The notes beneath the pieces are model-generated. The model did no database searches. It saw nothing but the letters and a program-made list of their open reading frames with translations, and had not been told where the DNA came from. The translations under genes were made by a program, and so were the position numbers. From contig JAQWRV010000002.1 of NCBI GenBank assembly GCA_029243545.1, forward strand, positions 1 to 64,000: 64,000 bases of DNA. Direction: 5' to 3'. The stretch comes from Rhodospirillaceae bacterium (GTDB lineage: Bacteria; Pseudomonadota; Alphaproteobacteria; Rhodospirillales; Rhodospirillaceae). Positions within the stretch are counted from its first letter, which is position 1. Every line of letters begins with the position of its first letter. Below are positions 49,692 to 58,254 of this stretch, one piece after another.

Positions 49692-52157
49692 GTGCATCGC
49701 TCAACACTAAAAAAGACCCTATTATTATCGACCAGCGCGCTTTTAATGGGCTCCACTTGGAGCGCGGCATCACTCGCCCAACAGGTCGCTATTGAAGAAA
49801 TTATCGTTACCGCACGGCAACGCGCAGAATCACTGCAAGACGTGCCGGCCAGCATCACCGCCTTCACCAGCGAGCAACTTGAGCGCGCCGGTGTGCAACG
49901 GGCCGAAGATTTTATCTCACTGACGCCAGGCGTGACCATCGTCGACGCCGCTGAAGTGGGTGACACCCAGGTCAACATCCGTGGAATTAACGGCGCCCGC
50001 GACGCTGAGAACAGCTTTGCCCTGATCATCGACGGCATTCTTCATACTAATCCTGCAGCACTGAACCGCGAATACGCGAACCTGCAGCAAATCGAAATTC
50101 TGAAAGGTCCTCAAGGTGCCATCTACGGCCGTAATGCTGCGGCTGGCGCCATCATCATCACAAACAAAACACCCGGCGACACCTTTGAAGGTGAATTCAA
50201 GGTTTCAGGGGCCAATGATGACAGCTACTACGCTTCAGCCTATATGGCAGGCCCGGTCAGCGATAACGTCGGGGCCAGTTTCCAAGTGGACTGGCGCGAT
50301 ACGGATGGTTTCTATTTTAATGAAACCCGAAATGAGAAAGTTGTCGACGACTTTGAAAACTTCAACGTCTCAGGCCGTGTTGTAATTGACACATCAGAAA
50401 CGTCGTCGCTAGATGTCAAAGCCCGATACGGGGAAGTGGATGCGGCTTCGATTTCGTTTAACCCTGCTTTTGCCGCCAGCTTCCTTGCTGATCTATTCGG
50501 TAATCCGTTGCTGTTTGAAGATGTAAATGACCACAACTTCCAATTCGTCAACAATCTGGATCCGTCAAACGAACAAAACACACTTGAGGTTTCCGCCAAA
50601 TACGATGCGGAATACGAATGGGGTTCATTGACGGCCTGGGCGCTTTACTCAGATATCGAGAACAGTTTCACGGCTGACGGAACCTCGGGCGCGTTTGGCT
50701 TCTTCTTCCAGGAGCCAACTTGTATTGCCAGTGTCGATGCACTGAACGCGGCAGGTGTCACTCTCCCAAACCCGCAGTTCTTAGGCCCAACCCCTGGCGC
50801 TTCGATCCTTGGGCCATACACCCCGACCAACTGCGACGGTACCCAGTATCAAGAACGTTTCCAGGACGACATCAGCTTTGAGGTTCGCCTCGCATCCCCT
50901 GCTGACCAGGACCTTCGTTGGCTCGTGGGTGCTTACTTCCTCGATCTTAACCGCCGCGTCGGGGTTAACACCGGGATTGAAGATGTAACGACAATTGTTC
51001 CAAAGTTGTTCATTCCTGCCGGGCAACCTAACGCCACAGACCAGCTGGTCCACGATGCGTTTGATTCAAAGGTCTATGCCCTCTTCGGCAACATCGCCTA
51101 TGACGTCAATGAAGACGTCGAGCTTTCCGTCGCCCTGCGCTACGACCGGGAAGAGCGAAAGACTAATAGCTTGGTACCCACTGACGCCCGTTCAACCTTC
51201 ATTGACTTCAATCCGGCTGACGGCTTCCAGGGTGGCGACCCGATCAACCCGGGCCTCAACCCCACCATTAACCCAAGCGGCACAATTGCAGACCAGGAAC
51301 AATCGTTTGAAGAACTCCAACCAAAAATCAGTTTGTCCTGGGATGTGGGTACTGAAACCACGTTGTTCGCCAACTGGGGCATCGGCTTTAAGTCCGGTGG
51401 CTTCAACAATGCTGGGTCCAAAGCCACCATTGACCTGTTCATCAATGATGCGCTTGGCACAAGTGTTGGCATTGAAGATGCATTCCGCGAAGAAACTTCC
51501 AGTGCTTTTGAAATCGGCTTCAAAGGAAGCTACCTGGATGACCGCCTAACTGTCGAAGGTGCTGCTTATAAAGTCAGCGTTGATGACATGCAGTTCTTCG
51601 AATTCTTCGTTGGGGCCTTTGGGCTATTGCGTATCGTCAATAACATTGACGACGTGGACATCAAAGGGTTTGAGTTTGCTGCAAATGCTTTGGTGTCTGA
51701 AAACTTCAGCATCTACGGCGGCTTCAATGTTATCGACAGCGAAATCAAAGCCAATCAGGTCCGCCCGGATACGGTGGGTAACAAAGCACCCTACACAGCG
51801 GACTACACCATTAATGCTGGCATACAGGGTGACTTCCCCGTAACGGACGACATCGAAATCGTCGGCCGCTTAGATTACAGCAGGGTTGGCCCTACATGGT
51901 TCCATACGGTGCAGGATAACGATCAGAACTCACTGTTTGGTCCGGCTAACTACGGCAAAACCCAACGCAATGCCTATGACACCGTCGACTTGAGGATTGG
52001 TGTTGAGGCAGCCAATTGGGCGATTACAGGCTTTGCTAAGAATCTGTTGGATGAGGAGTACCTTGAGGAAGTTATTCCGTCACCGCAGTTCGGTGGATCG
52101 TTCATCCACCCCGGCAATAAATCCCGCTACGGTGTCGAAGTGCTATACCGCTTCTAG
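49692..52157 (+). CDS. TonB-dependent outer-membrane receptor
   Basis: A receptor of about 821 residues from the GTG at 49692, which follows the strong ribosome site GGAGGAGAG; the ATG at 49647 lacks one and would displace the signal peptide (LLLSTSALLMGSTWSAASLA). The TonB box region is VAIEEIIVTARQRAESLQ. The plug domain contains VNIRGINGARDAENSFAL, IEILKGPQGAIYGRNAAAGA and a beta barrel follows, ending GVEVLYRF with the C-terminal Phe needed for insertion. Receptors of this type import siderophores, vitamins, sugars or aromatic compounds. It is followed by a strong terminator, so it is transcribed alone. Confidence 0.93.
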   Translation: MHRSTLKKTLLLSTSALLMGSTWSAASLAQQVAIEEIIVTARQRAESLQDVPASITAFTSEQLERAGVQRAEDFISLTPGVTIVDAAEVGDTQVNIRGINGARDAENSFALIIDGILHTNPAALNREYANLQQIEILKGPQGAIYGRNAAAGAIIITNKTPGDTFEGEFKVSGANDDSYYASAYMAGPVSDNVGASFQVDWRDTDGFYFNETRNEKVVDDFENFNVSGRVVIDTSETSSLDVKARYGEVDAASISFNPAFAASFLADLFGNPLLFEDVNDHNFQFVNNLDPSNEQNTLEVSAKYDAEYEWGSLTAWALYSDIENSFTADGTSGAFGFFFQEPTCIASVDALNAAGVTLPNPQFLGPTPGASILGPYTPTNCDGTQYQERFQDDISFEVRLASPADQDLRWLVGAYFLDLNRRVGVNTGIEDVTTIVPKLFIPAGQPNATDQLVHDAFDSKVYALFGNIAYDVNEDVELSVALRYDREERKTNSLVPTDARSTFIDFNPADGFQGGDPINPGLNPTINPSGTIADQEQSFEELQPKISLSWDVGTETTLFANWGIGFKSGGFNNAGSKATIDLFINDALGTSVGIEDAFREETSSAFEIGFKGSYLDDRLTVEGAAYKVSVDDMQFFEFFVGAFGLLRIVNNIDDVDIKGFEFAANALVSENFSIYGGFNVIDSEIKANQVRPDTVGNKAPYTADYTINAGIQGDFPVTDDIEIVGRLDYSRVGPTWFHTVQDNDQNSLFGPANYGKTQRNAYDTVDLRIGVEAANWAITGFAKNLLDEEYLEEVIPSPQFGGSFIHPGNKSRYGVEVLYRF

Positions 52158-52182
52158 ACACTTCAGACCATAGACACGCGAA

Positions 52183-52217
52183 AGCGGCGGTCCTTTGCGG
52201 GGCCGCCGCTTTTTTTT
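52183..52217 (+). terminator. Rho-independent terminator of the TonB receptor gene
   Basis: The stem AGCGGCGGTCC pairs with GGGCCGCCGCT around a short loop, with one G-T pair, and is followed by eight T. It starts 25 bases after the receptor stop. Confidence 0.9.
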
Positions 52218-52252
52218 GCCCCATACGCGATGAAGTGCTGGGCGCGCGGCGC

Positions 52253-52308
52253 GTTAGGTCCCTATGCCCGTTTATAACCCCGTTAGGGCGCTACGCCCGC
52301 TTATAACC
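52253..52308. repeat. Imperfect tandem copy of the methyltransferase 3' end
   Basis: Two 27-base units (52253-52279 and 52282-52308) match at 23 positions. On the minus strand both read Gly-Tyr-Lys-Arg-Ala-stop; the unit at 52282 is the real end of the methyltransferase gene. Within these codons the copies differ only at synonymous sites. Confidence 0.75.
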
Positions 52309-53481
52309 AATCACGTTACGGGTGGTATCGGTACGGCCGGCTGGACCATTCTCGTCGACCTCAAAGCCTGCATCACGCATAGCCTGGGCAATATCGAGGT
52401 CATAGTACTCCATCCACCAGACTTCATGATTCCAACGGTAGTTGCGCCATGCATCGTATTTGGATAGAGCCGTGTTGCGTGGCTGATCGCCCGTATAACT
52501 ATCGAGCGGATAGAAAACACCGCCCGGCCGGAGTACGCGGAAAGCTTCCTTAGCCAGGTCACGAACCTTATCTGCAGGCATTTCATGAACAAGCAAATTA
52601 TTGGTGACGAGGTCGAAGTATCCGTCTGGGAATTGGCTCTCCTCAGATAGACCCTGAACATAATTGATGTTCATGTTGTGCTCTACGGTACGCATATGTG
52701 CAAAACGGAGCATGGGTGCAGCGATGTCATCGCCCCAGACTTCTGCGTCCGGGAACATGCGTTTCAACACCATGGAGAACTGGCCGTCGCTGCACCCCTG
52801 ATCGAGAACCCGTTGGACCTTGCCATCGGCTGGACGGGGCATGGCGCGTGACCAGGAGACCTGCAGATTGTCTTGGTAATTGCCATTCGGGAAGACCACA
52901 TTCTGACCGTGGTAATATATGTAGCCAGAAAAGCGATCACCCACATATCCGCCGGGCTGTATATGGATTTCATATTTTGCGTAGTCGGGGATGAAGATGT
53001 CAGGCTTGAGCTCGAGTGAACCCGGGCCCTGCTTTTCTGCCGACGCCAGCTCTTCCAAATATAGATCCGCATTTTTGTCGTATACGGCTTTGATTTCTCT
53101 CCACATGATTTCCTGAGTACGTTCCCAATTGTGGAGATCTAAGGCGATCGTGGGGTCTGACGTGAACAAAGCCACCGCGTCATCAATCGGAAGGTCGTCC
53201 GTCGGCTTTAAGCCATTCTCTCTGAGGAGTTTAAAGGCCTGCTTTAGCGCCGAACGATGCAGGGACTTGTACATCCACACTCGGTAGCCAGTATGAAAAT
53301 CCAACCCGCTTTCCGCGTTGAGGCTTGGTAAGCGTTCGAACAGCCCTCTAGACCCGCGCGGTTCTACATCCAGCTCAAGGCCATCTGCTTTTGCCACATC
53401 CCGCGCCAGTGCTTTCGCAATAGGTGTTGCAGATACTGCTGTCGCGACTGTTGAGGTGAAAAGGGTTCTGCGGTTCATCAT
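52291..53481 (-). CDS. Methyltransferase-domain protein with a Tat-type signal
   Basis: A 396-residue paralogue of the methyltransferase at 37495. Motif I is VLDQGCSDGQFSMVLKRMFP, followed by VWGDDIAAPMLRFAHMRTVE, FPDGYFDLVTNNLLVHEMP and EAFRVLRPGGVFYPLDSYTG. Unlike the paralogue it begins MMNRRTLFTSTVATAVSATP, a twin-arginine signal with a suitable hydrophobic core. Export of a SAM-dependent enzyme would be odd because the cofactor is cytoplasmic; the segment might instead act as an anchor. It follows its small partner gene by 49 bases. The motif I glycines are partly replaced (GCSDG), which leaves cofactor binding uncertain. Confidence 0.86.
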   Translation of the reverse strand: MMNRRTLFTSTVATAVSATPIAKALARDVAKADGLELDVEPRGSRGLFERLPSLNAESGLDFHTGYRVWMYKSLHRSALKQAFKLLRENGLKPTDDLPIDDAVALFTSDPTIALDLHNWERTQEIMWREIKAVYDKNADLYLEELASAEKQGPGSLELKPDIFIPDYAKYEIHIQPGGYVGDRFSGYIYYHGQNVVFPNGNYQDNLQVSWSRAMPRPADGKVQRVLDQGCSDGQFSMVLKRMFPDAEVWGDDIAAPMLRFAHMRTVEHNMNINYVQGLSEESQFPDGYFDLVTNNLLVHEMPADKVRDLAKEAFRVLRPGGVFYPLDSYTGDQPRNTALSKYDAWRNYRWNHEVWWMEYYDLDIAQAMRDAGFEVDENGPAGRTDTTRNVIGYKRA

Positions 53482-53530
53482 GGCTTGATCCTCATCTTCT
53501 ACATCGAAGTGGATTTAAACGGGGCCGACC

Positions 53531-53872
53531 TCAGTAATTGAGCTTCGCATCAATCGGCACATCGCCACGACGCGCCAAAACATCATAAATTCGGGCGATA
53601 AACTCGTCTCGCTCCTGCTCCCAAGAAGCAGTGATCTCTGGCGGAGGATTGTACTTCTCAATCATCTCTGTGGTGACTGCCCCGTTCTCCGTGAGCAATT
53701 GCTCAATGGTCATAAGCCTGCGGCGCGTGGTCCACATCTCCGCGCCCATGTTGATGATCGCCGTAACGATGTTGTCAGTCATCAAGTCCTTGAGTAGGAC
53801 CGATTGATCCGTATCGGACTTGAAAAAGTTCGTGGTGTAGGAGTTGTCTCTTTTCAAATCAGACATAGCCAT
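53531..53872 (-). CDS. Small helical partner of the methyltransferase (copy 2)
   Basis: A 113-residue protein, first gene of the pair with the Tat-type methyltransferase. It has QSVLLKDLMTDNIVTAIINM, TTRRRLMTIEQLLTENGAVT and ends RRGDVPIDAKLNY. Spacing of VLLxDLxxDxI, the Glu-Met/Leu pair and the RxRL-E-L pattern match the 116-residue protein at 38610. No signal peptide is present, so it should stay in the cytoplasm, in contrast to the signal on its partner. Here the order is partner first, methyltransferase second; at 37495 the order is reversed. Family not recognised. Confidence 0.75.
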   Translation of the reverse strand: MAMSDLKRDNSYTTNFFKSDTDQSVLLKDLMTDNIVTAIINMGAEMWTTRRRLMTIEQLLTENGAVTTEMIEKYNPPPEITASWEQERDEFIARIYDVLARRGDVPIDAKLNY

Positions 53873-53958
53873 TCCCTGTAGTTACCACAGGAAACTCTAC
53901 ACCTCTCACAGAAATTGGCAAAGATTAGCTGACACAATTTAGTCAGGTGCACAAATGA

Positions 53959-53989
53959 AAACCGGGTGATCCAATGGACCACCCGGTTA
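53959..53989 (-). terminator. Terminator of the second TonB receptor gene
   Basis: On the minus strand AACCGGGTGGTCC pairs with GGATCACCCGGTT around ATT, followed by TTCATTT. It starts 23 bases beyond the receptor stop codon. The T-run is broken, but the stem is long and stable. Confidence 0.7.
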
Positions 53990-54011
53990 ATGTCCAACCC
54001 AAACGGATTGT

Positions 54012-56234
54012 CTAGTTGAAGCGGAACTTAAGACTAAGACTCCAGCGCATGGGGTCATTGATGAAACGAGCATCGAGGAAATCAGTTGTTATATAAGTTT
54101 CATCCAAGCAGTTCTTACAGCTGAGCATAACTCCCCAGTCTCCCTCCTCATGATCCCAGCTTAGCGTGCCATTAACGGTCTCAAAACCGGGGTTGAACGA
54201 GTCTAATGGGTTTTGTCCAGACATCCAGTAATCATCTGTAATCTGAATATCAGCAGCAAGAGTAACATCGCCTCTTAGATCATCGACATACTGGGTGTAA
54301 TCAAACCCAGCTTGTATAGTGCTTTCCGGAGCTCTTTGCGGAACCGTCACGCCCAAGATAAATCCGCTGGCAGCTGCGGCAGCGTTAATTTTGGTATACT
54401 TGGCATCCTGCAAGCCAATATTGGCGTAGATATTAAAACCCTCAGCTACTTGTGCTGATAGCTCAATCTCCGCACCTTGGACATTAAGGGCTCCGGCATT
54501 ATTAGTGACAAATGTCGGAGCTTCTCCAGGCCCAGGCTGGAAAGCCAACGCAGGCAACTGGAGCTCGCTATATGTAACATCGAACAGCGTAACATTCGTC
54601 CGTAAACGATTGTCGAACCATTCAGCTCGGGTGCCAGCTTCATATGACCAGACCGTTTCTTCATCAAACCGGGTCATTAGACGGGCCTCCCCGGCACGAC
54701 CATTCCACCCACCTGATTTGAATCCACGCGTAGCTGATGCAAAAAACATAAAGTCGTCGGTGGCCTGATAACTTGCCACAAAGCGCGGCGTCCATTGAAT
54801 TGCCGTGACTTGATCTGGGATTGACGCAGCCCGTATATCGTCTAGATCGAATGCAGCGCCAAAAGCGTTGTTATGGGAATAGGCAGGAATAGTCTTCCTC
54901 TCGTCAGTCCATCTCACACCAGCGGTCAGGGTAAGATTGTCAACAATTTCATAGTCACTCTGAACATACCAAGCAAAGCTTTCAGTATCATTTTCCATGT
55001 AATTGTCGTTAAGAACGAGAGGGTCACCAAATGGTACGAATAAGAAAGAGGTTTCAAAACGGCTAGTATTAGCTTCTTTCATATAGAAGATACCGCTCAC
55101 GTAGCTGAGACGCCCGTCCAATGCATCACCAGTAATTTTGAACTCCTGGCTGAACATGTTGTGATCGCCTGCATTTGACAGCGGAAGCTCGGGGGCACGC
55201 GCAAACAAAGGGCTCACAAAATTGTGGTTGAGGTTACGGTAGCCTGAGATGATACCAATACTGAAAGCATCCAGGTCGATAACAAGGTTTGAATATAGGT
55301 CATAACCCTCAGTTTCATTAGCAGTACAATTATTACGCAACCACTCAAGTGGTCCATCACCAGTCTTACAATTGTCTAGGAAAACGGCGTTAAACCTGCC
55401 GCTACCATATAGCCATGGGCCATCTGAACCTGCCGAGTTATTCGTATTTGATGCCACTGGATCTACGGCAGACTGAAGATTTTGGTGATCCTGTGTGCTC
55501 CAATTAGCTGAAAAATCCCATGTCACATTATCAGATGGTAGCGCCCTGATCGCGGCACGGAGTCCAAGAGTTTCTGAAAAATTATACTTCTCACCATCAA
55601 CAATACTTTCTTGCCACCCATCGTCCTTTTTGTAAAAAGCAGAAAACTTAGTCAGAAGCTTTTCAGTCACCGGTACGTTGAGACTCCCCTTCATACGAAT
55701 TTCGTTGAAACGGCCATATCCCAATTCACCGCGAGCCTCAAACTCATCCCCTGGCTTCTTCGTTACTATATTAACCGCACCACCTGTGGTGTTGCGGCCG
55801 AACAAAGTACCTTGTGGACCGCGCAATACTTCCATGCGCTCGATTTCAACCAATTCTAGGTTGTTAGCGTTCTGGCGCGGATTTGCTATTTCATCTACAT
55901 AAGTCAAAACGGGTGGGTCGAATGTGGATAGTGATTCTGTAGATCCTATCCCGCGAAGCCAGTATGCAAGAGATGCGCCTAAAGTGACGTTGTTATAAGC
56001 GATCAACAAGGGTACTTGCCGACCAAGGTCCATAGTTTCCGTGATATTGCGGCGTTCCATCTGAAGCGCAGAAAGGGCAGTTACAGCTATAGGGGTCGTC
56101 TGCAGATTCTGTTCACGCCGTTCAGCAGTAACAATTATTTCTTCGAGAACTATATTTTGCGCCTGAGCGCTGGTGAGTGGTGCTATTGCAGCCAGTATGG
56201 CCACGGAAGCAGTCAGCTTCGTCCTGGACGTCAT
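54012..56234 (-). CDS. TonB-dependent outer-membrane receptor, low-GC
   Basis: A 740-residue receptor with a signal peptide (KLTASVAILAAIAPLTSAQA). TonB box NIVLEEIIVTAERREQNLQ is at about residues 28-46. The plug contains AYWLRGIGSTESLSTFDPPV, VEIERMEVLRGPQGTLFGRN and TTGGAVNIVTKKPG. The barrel ends in SLSLKFRFN. Base composition is visibly lower in GC (about 45% by eye in sampled lines, against about 60% near 13 kb), a sign of possible transfer. It stands alone, with a terminator behind it. The substrate is unknown; it is not closely similar to the receptor at 49692. Confidence 0.92.
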   Translation of the reverse strand: MTSRTKLTASVAILAAIAPLTSAQAQNIVLEEIIVTAERREQNLQTTPIAVTALSALQMERRNITETMDLGRQVPLLIAYNNVTLGASLAYWLRGIGSTESLSTFDPPVLTYVDEIANPRQNANNLELVEIERMEVLRGPQGTLFGRNTTGGAVNIVTKKPGDEFEARGELGYGRFNEIRMKGSLNVPVTEKLLTKFSAFYKKDDGWQESIVDGEKYNFSETLGLRAAIRALPSDNVTWDFSANWSTQDHQNLQSAVDPVASNTNNSAGSDGPWLYGSGRFNAVFLDNCKTGDGPLEWLRNNCTANETEGYDLYSNLVIDLDAFSIGIISGYRNLNHNFVSPLFARAPELPLSNAGDHNMFSQEFKITGDALDGRLSYVSGIFYMKEANTSRFETSFLFVPFGDPLVLNDNYMENDTESFAWYVQSDYEIVDNLTLTAGVRWTDERKTIPAYSHNNAFGAAFDLDDIRAASIPDQVTAIQWTPRFVASYQATDDFMFFASATRGFKSGGWNGRAGEARLMTRFDEETVWSYEAGTRAEWFDNRLRTNVTLFDVTYSELQLPALAFQPGPGEAPTFVTNNAGALNVQGAEIELSAQVAEGFNIYANIGLQDAKYTKINAAAAASGFILGVTVPQRAPESTIQAGFDYTQYVDDLRGDVTLAADIQITDDYWMSGQNPLDSFNPGFETVNGTLSWDHEEGDWGVMLSCKNCLDETYITTDFLDARFINDPMRWSLSLKFRFN

Positions 56235-56401
56235 TGGATCTCCCCCGTATTTAGTTTTGTTACTGTTATCGGTCGTCCGACTATAAATCTAACAAATTAT
56301 ATATCATATGTTGAAATAAACTTGTCCAGACTACTTGCCCGCTCCGGGGCGATTTAGCCAATATGTTGCAAGAACGCAACGCAGCCGGGGCCGCTAAGCC
56401 G

Positions 56402-56800
56402 TTAAAATATATATTTTCTTTCCAGAACAGTCCAAACGGCGGTTGCCCAACTGCCAGGCAGGCTGGACAGGGACAAATTGCCACCGAGAGACGTCATCAA
56501 ACGCTTCAAGATTAGCAGCCCCAGCCCTGCTCCACCGCCGGTCCGGGCTGACACACCTTCCGTCAATGGCTCGTAAATGGCCGTCATTTCGTCTAGTAAA
56601 ATTCCGCGCAGCCATAGTGGATTTCCATATAGACATAGGGGGCCAGACTAGCGGCCTTGGATCGTGATCGCGCAGGCCTGATATGGCGCACGGCATTGGA
56701 CAACAAACTGACAATGACCTGACTGGCAGGCCGTGAATCAGCTTGGATTTCAATGGGTACACATTCACCCAGCCAGAAGCTGAACGGCTCGGCATCAACC
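56402..56800 (-). pseudogene. Degenerate histidine kinase ATPase domain
   Basis: Two minus-strand frames carry the HATPase domain in order. The first, entered straight after a TAG, reads DAEPFSFWLGECVPIEIQ then ASQVIVSLLSNAVRHIRP, the N box, and is broken by TAG and TGA near 56590. The second reads MTAIYEPLTEGVSARTGGGA then GLGLLILKRLMTSLGGNLSL, the G1/G2 region, to a TAA at 56402. Sensor, dimerisation His and some ATPase elements are missing. The open frame upstream, to about 57140, may be part of the same gene but is not recognised. Confidence 0.7.
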
Positions 56801-57086
56801 TAGGTTTTATTCTCGTGAATTGTTTCATGATTTCGAACCGGAACGCTACGCCCGAGCTCTAAAACGGCACTCACCGCTGGATCATTGATCAAGGCCTCGA
56901 AATGGGCGGCCCAAGCCGGCTGGAATTGTAGGCCGACCTTGAGGGAGGTTAGATTCAAGCCCTGCGGGTCAGTGGCTGCGCCGTCCCTGTATACCGCGGC
57001 ATCATTCAGGTTCCAACAGACCTTTGAGACCAACGCAAAGGATGTGCTATAGTTTAGTAGACTTATTGCTGCCCTTGGAGGAAAAA

Positions 57087-57587
57087 ATGCGCTCTTTTCT
57101 GATTGGTGTAGCCGCTGCAGGACTTGTTGCGTCCTATACAATTGAACCTGTTAATGCCCAAATGTTTTCCCGGGGCAACGGCCTCGTCAACGAGGCTGCC
57201 CATGCTCTTGACCGCGGTAAATGGAACAAAGGCGTAAGCTTGGCCCGGCAAGCCCTGAAGTCCGGCGAACTCACACCGCTAAACGTTCCAGCTGCGCTTA
57301 ACAATTTGTGCATCGGTTTGACCGGCCAGGGCTATTACAATGAAGCGCTGGACACTTGCAACCGTGCGATTGACAAGAAACCGCGGGAATGGAGTTTTTA
57401 CAACAACCTGGCTAACGTTCATTTTCATCAGGCGCAATATGACCGGGCATTAGCAGGCTATTACAAGGCGCTAACGTTTAGCCCCGGTGACGACGTGCTA
57501 ATCACCAACATCAGCCTTACGTTGAGAAAACGCAAAAAAGCCGCCGAAGAAACCGGAAGGCAGAGCGGCCAAGAGCGCGAAAGCTGA
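57087..57587 (+). CDS. Secreted TPR-repeat protein
   Basis: A 166-residue protein with a Sec signal (MRSFLIGVAAAGLVASYTIE...NAQ) and about three tetratricopeptide repeats (EAAHALDRGKWNKGVSLARQ, LCIGLTGQGYYNEALDTCNR, FYNNLANVHFHQAQYDRALA). The ATG at 57087 has TTGGAGGAA as ribosome site; the longer upstream frame lacks one. The C-terminus is basic (LRKRKKAAEETGRQ). It is probably a periplasmic scaffold for protein contact. No operon partner: the SRAP gene starts 51 bases downstream and may be co-transcribed. Confidence 0.82.
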   Translation: MRSFLIGVAAAGLVASYTIEPVNAQMFSRGNGLVNEAAHALDRGKWNKGVSLARQALKSGELTPLNVPAALNNLCIGLTGQGYYNEALDTCNRAIDKKPREWSFYNNLANVHFHQAQYDRALAGYYKALTFSPGDDVLITNISLTLRKRKKAAEETGRQSGQERES

Positions 57588-57638
57588 TTAGACCGAGCGC
57601 TGAGCTTTTTGTAATACAATTGGGCTTCATCAGACCGA

Positions 57639-58241
57639 ATGTGCGCCAGATACGAACTGGATATCACAAAGGTAAATATTGTTGAGCGCTTCGGGCTGAC
57701 AATACCAGCCTCTAACATCTCAGACTTGCTGCCATCAATAAATATCCGGCCTACCAATATAGTCCCAGGTGTTCAGGTCGACAGGTCCATAACAATGCGG
57801 CGCTGGGGACTTGACGTATCCTGGCAGAAGCAGCCGGTGATCAACGCACGAGCAGAAACCGTGCAAAACAAACCAACCTTCCGCCCGCTATTGAACCAAC
57901 GCGTTCTCATTCCAGCATCGGCGTACTTCGAATGGCGTAAGGATAGACAATCCAAAATAAAGACACGTATTGCTTTGGCCGATGCCAGTATTTTTACGAT
58001 GGCGGGCCTATTTTCAGGCGATCGTTTCGTCATCCTGACCTGCAGTCCGACCCCAAGTATTGCCCATATCCACAACCGGATGCCTGTCGTATTAACAAAA
58101 GAAATGGAAATGCAATGGATTAACCCAGACATGCCTTTCGAAGAACTTGCGCCACGTCTTACACACCATAGCGGAGCTTTAACGTATAGGGAATCAGAGA
58201 AGCCAACACCCAATCAACACGACCGTTTCTCGCAAAGCTAA
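57639..58241 (+). CDS. SRAP domain protein (YedK/HMCES family)
   Basis: A 200-residue SOS-response-associated peptidase. After removal of Met1, Cys2 is the residue that forms a thiazolidine link with abasic sites in single-stranded DNA. The active-site parts are MCARYEL, VINARAETVQNKPTFR (Asn), YFEWRK (Glu) and HIHNRMPVVL (His), all present. It protects abasic sites from breakage during replication. I find no GTTC-N7-GTTC box in the short gap upstream. Length is slightly shorter than E. coli YedK (222). Confidence 0.92.
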   Translation: MCARYELDITKVNIVERFGLTIPASNISDLLPSINIRPTNIVPGVQVDRSITMRRWGLDVSWQKQPVINARAETVQNKPTFRPLLNQRVLIPASAYFEWRKDRQSKIKTRIALADASIFTMAGLFSGDRFVILTCSPTPSIAHIHNRMPVVLTKEMEMQWINPDMPFEELAPRLTHHSGALTYRESEKPTPNQHDRFSQS

Positions 58242-58254
58242 CGCACGCAATGTG

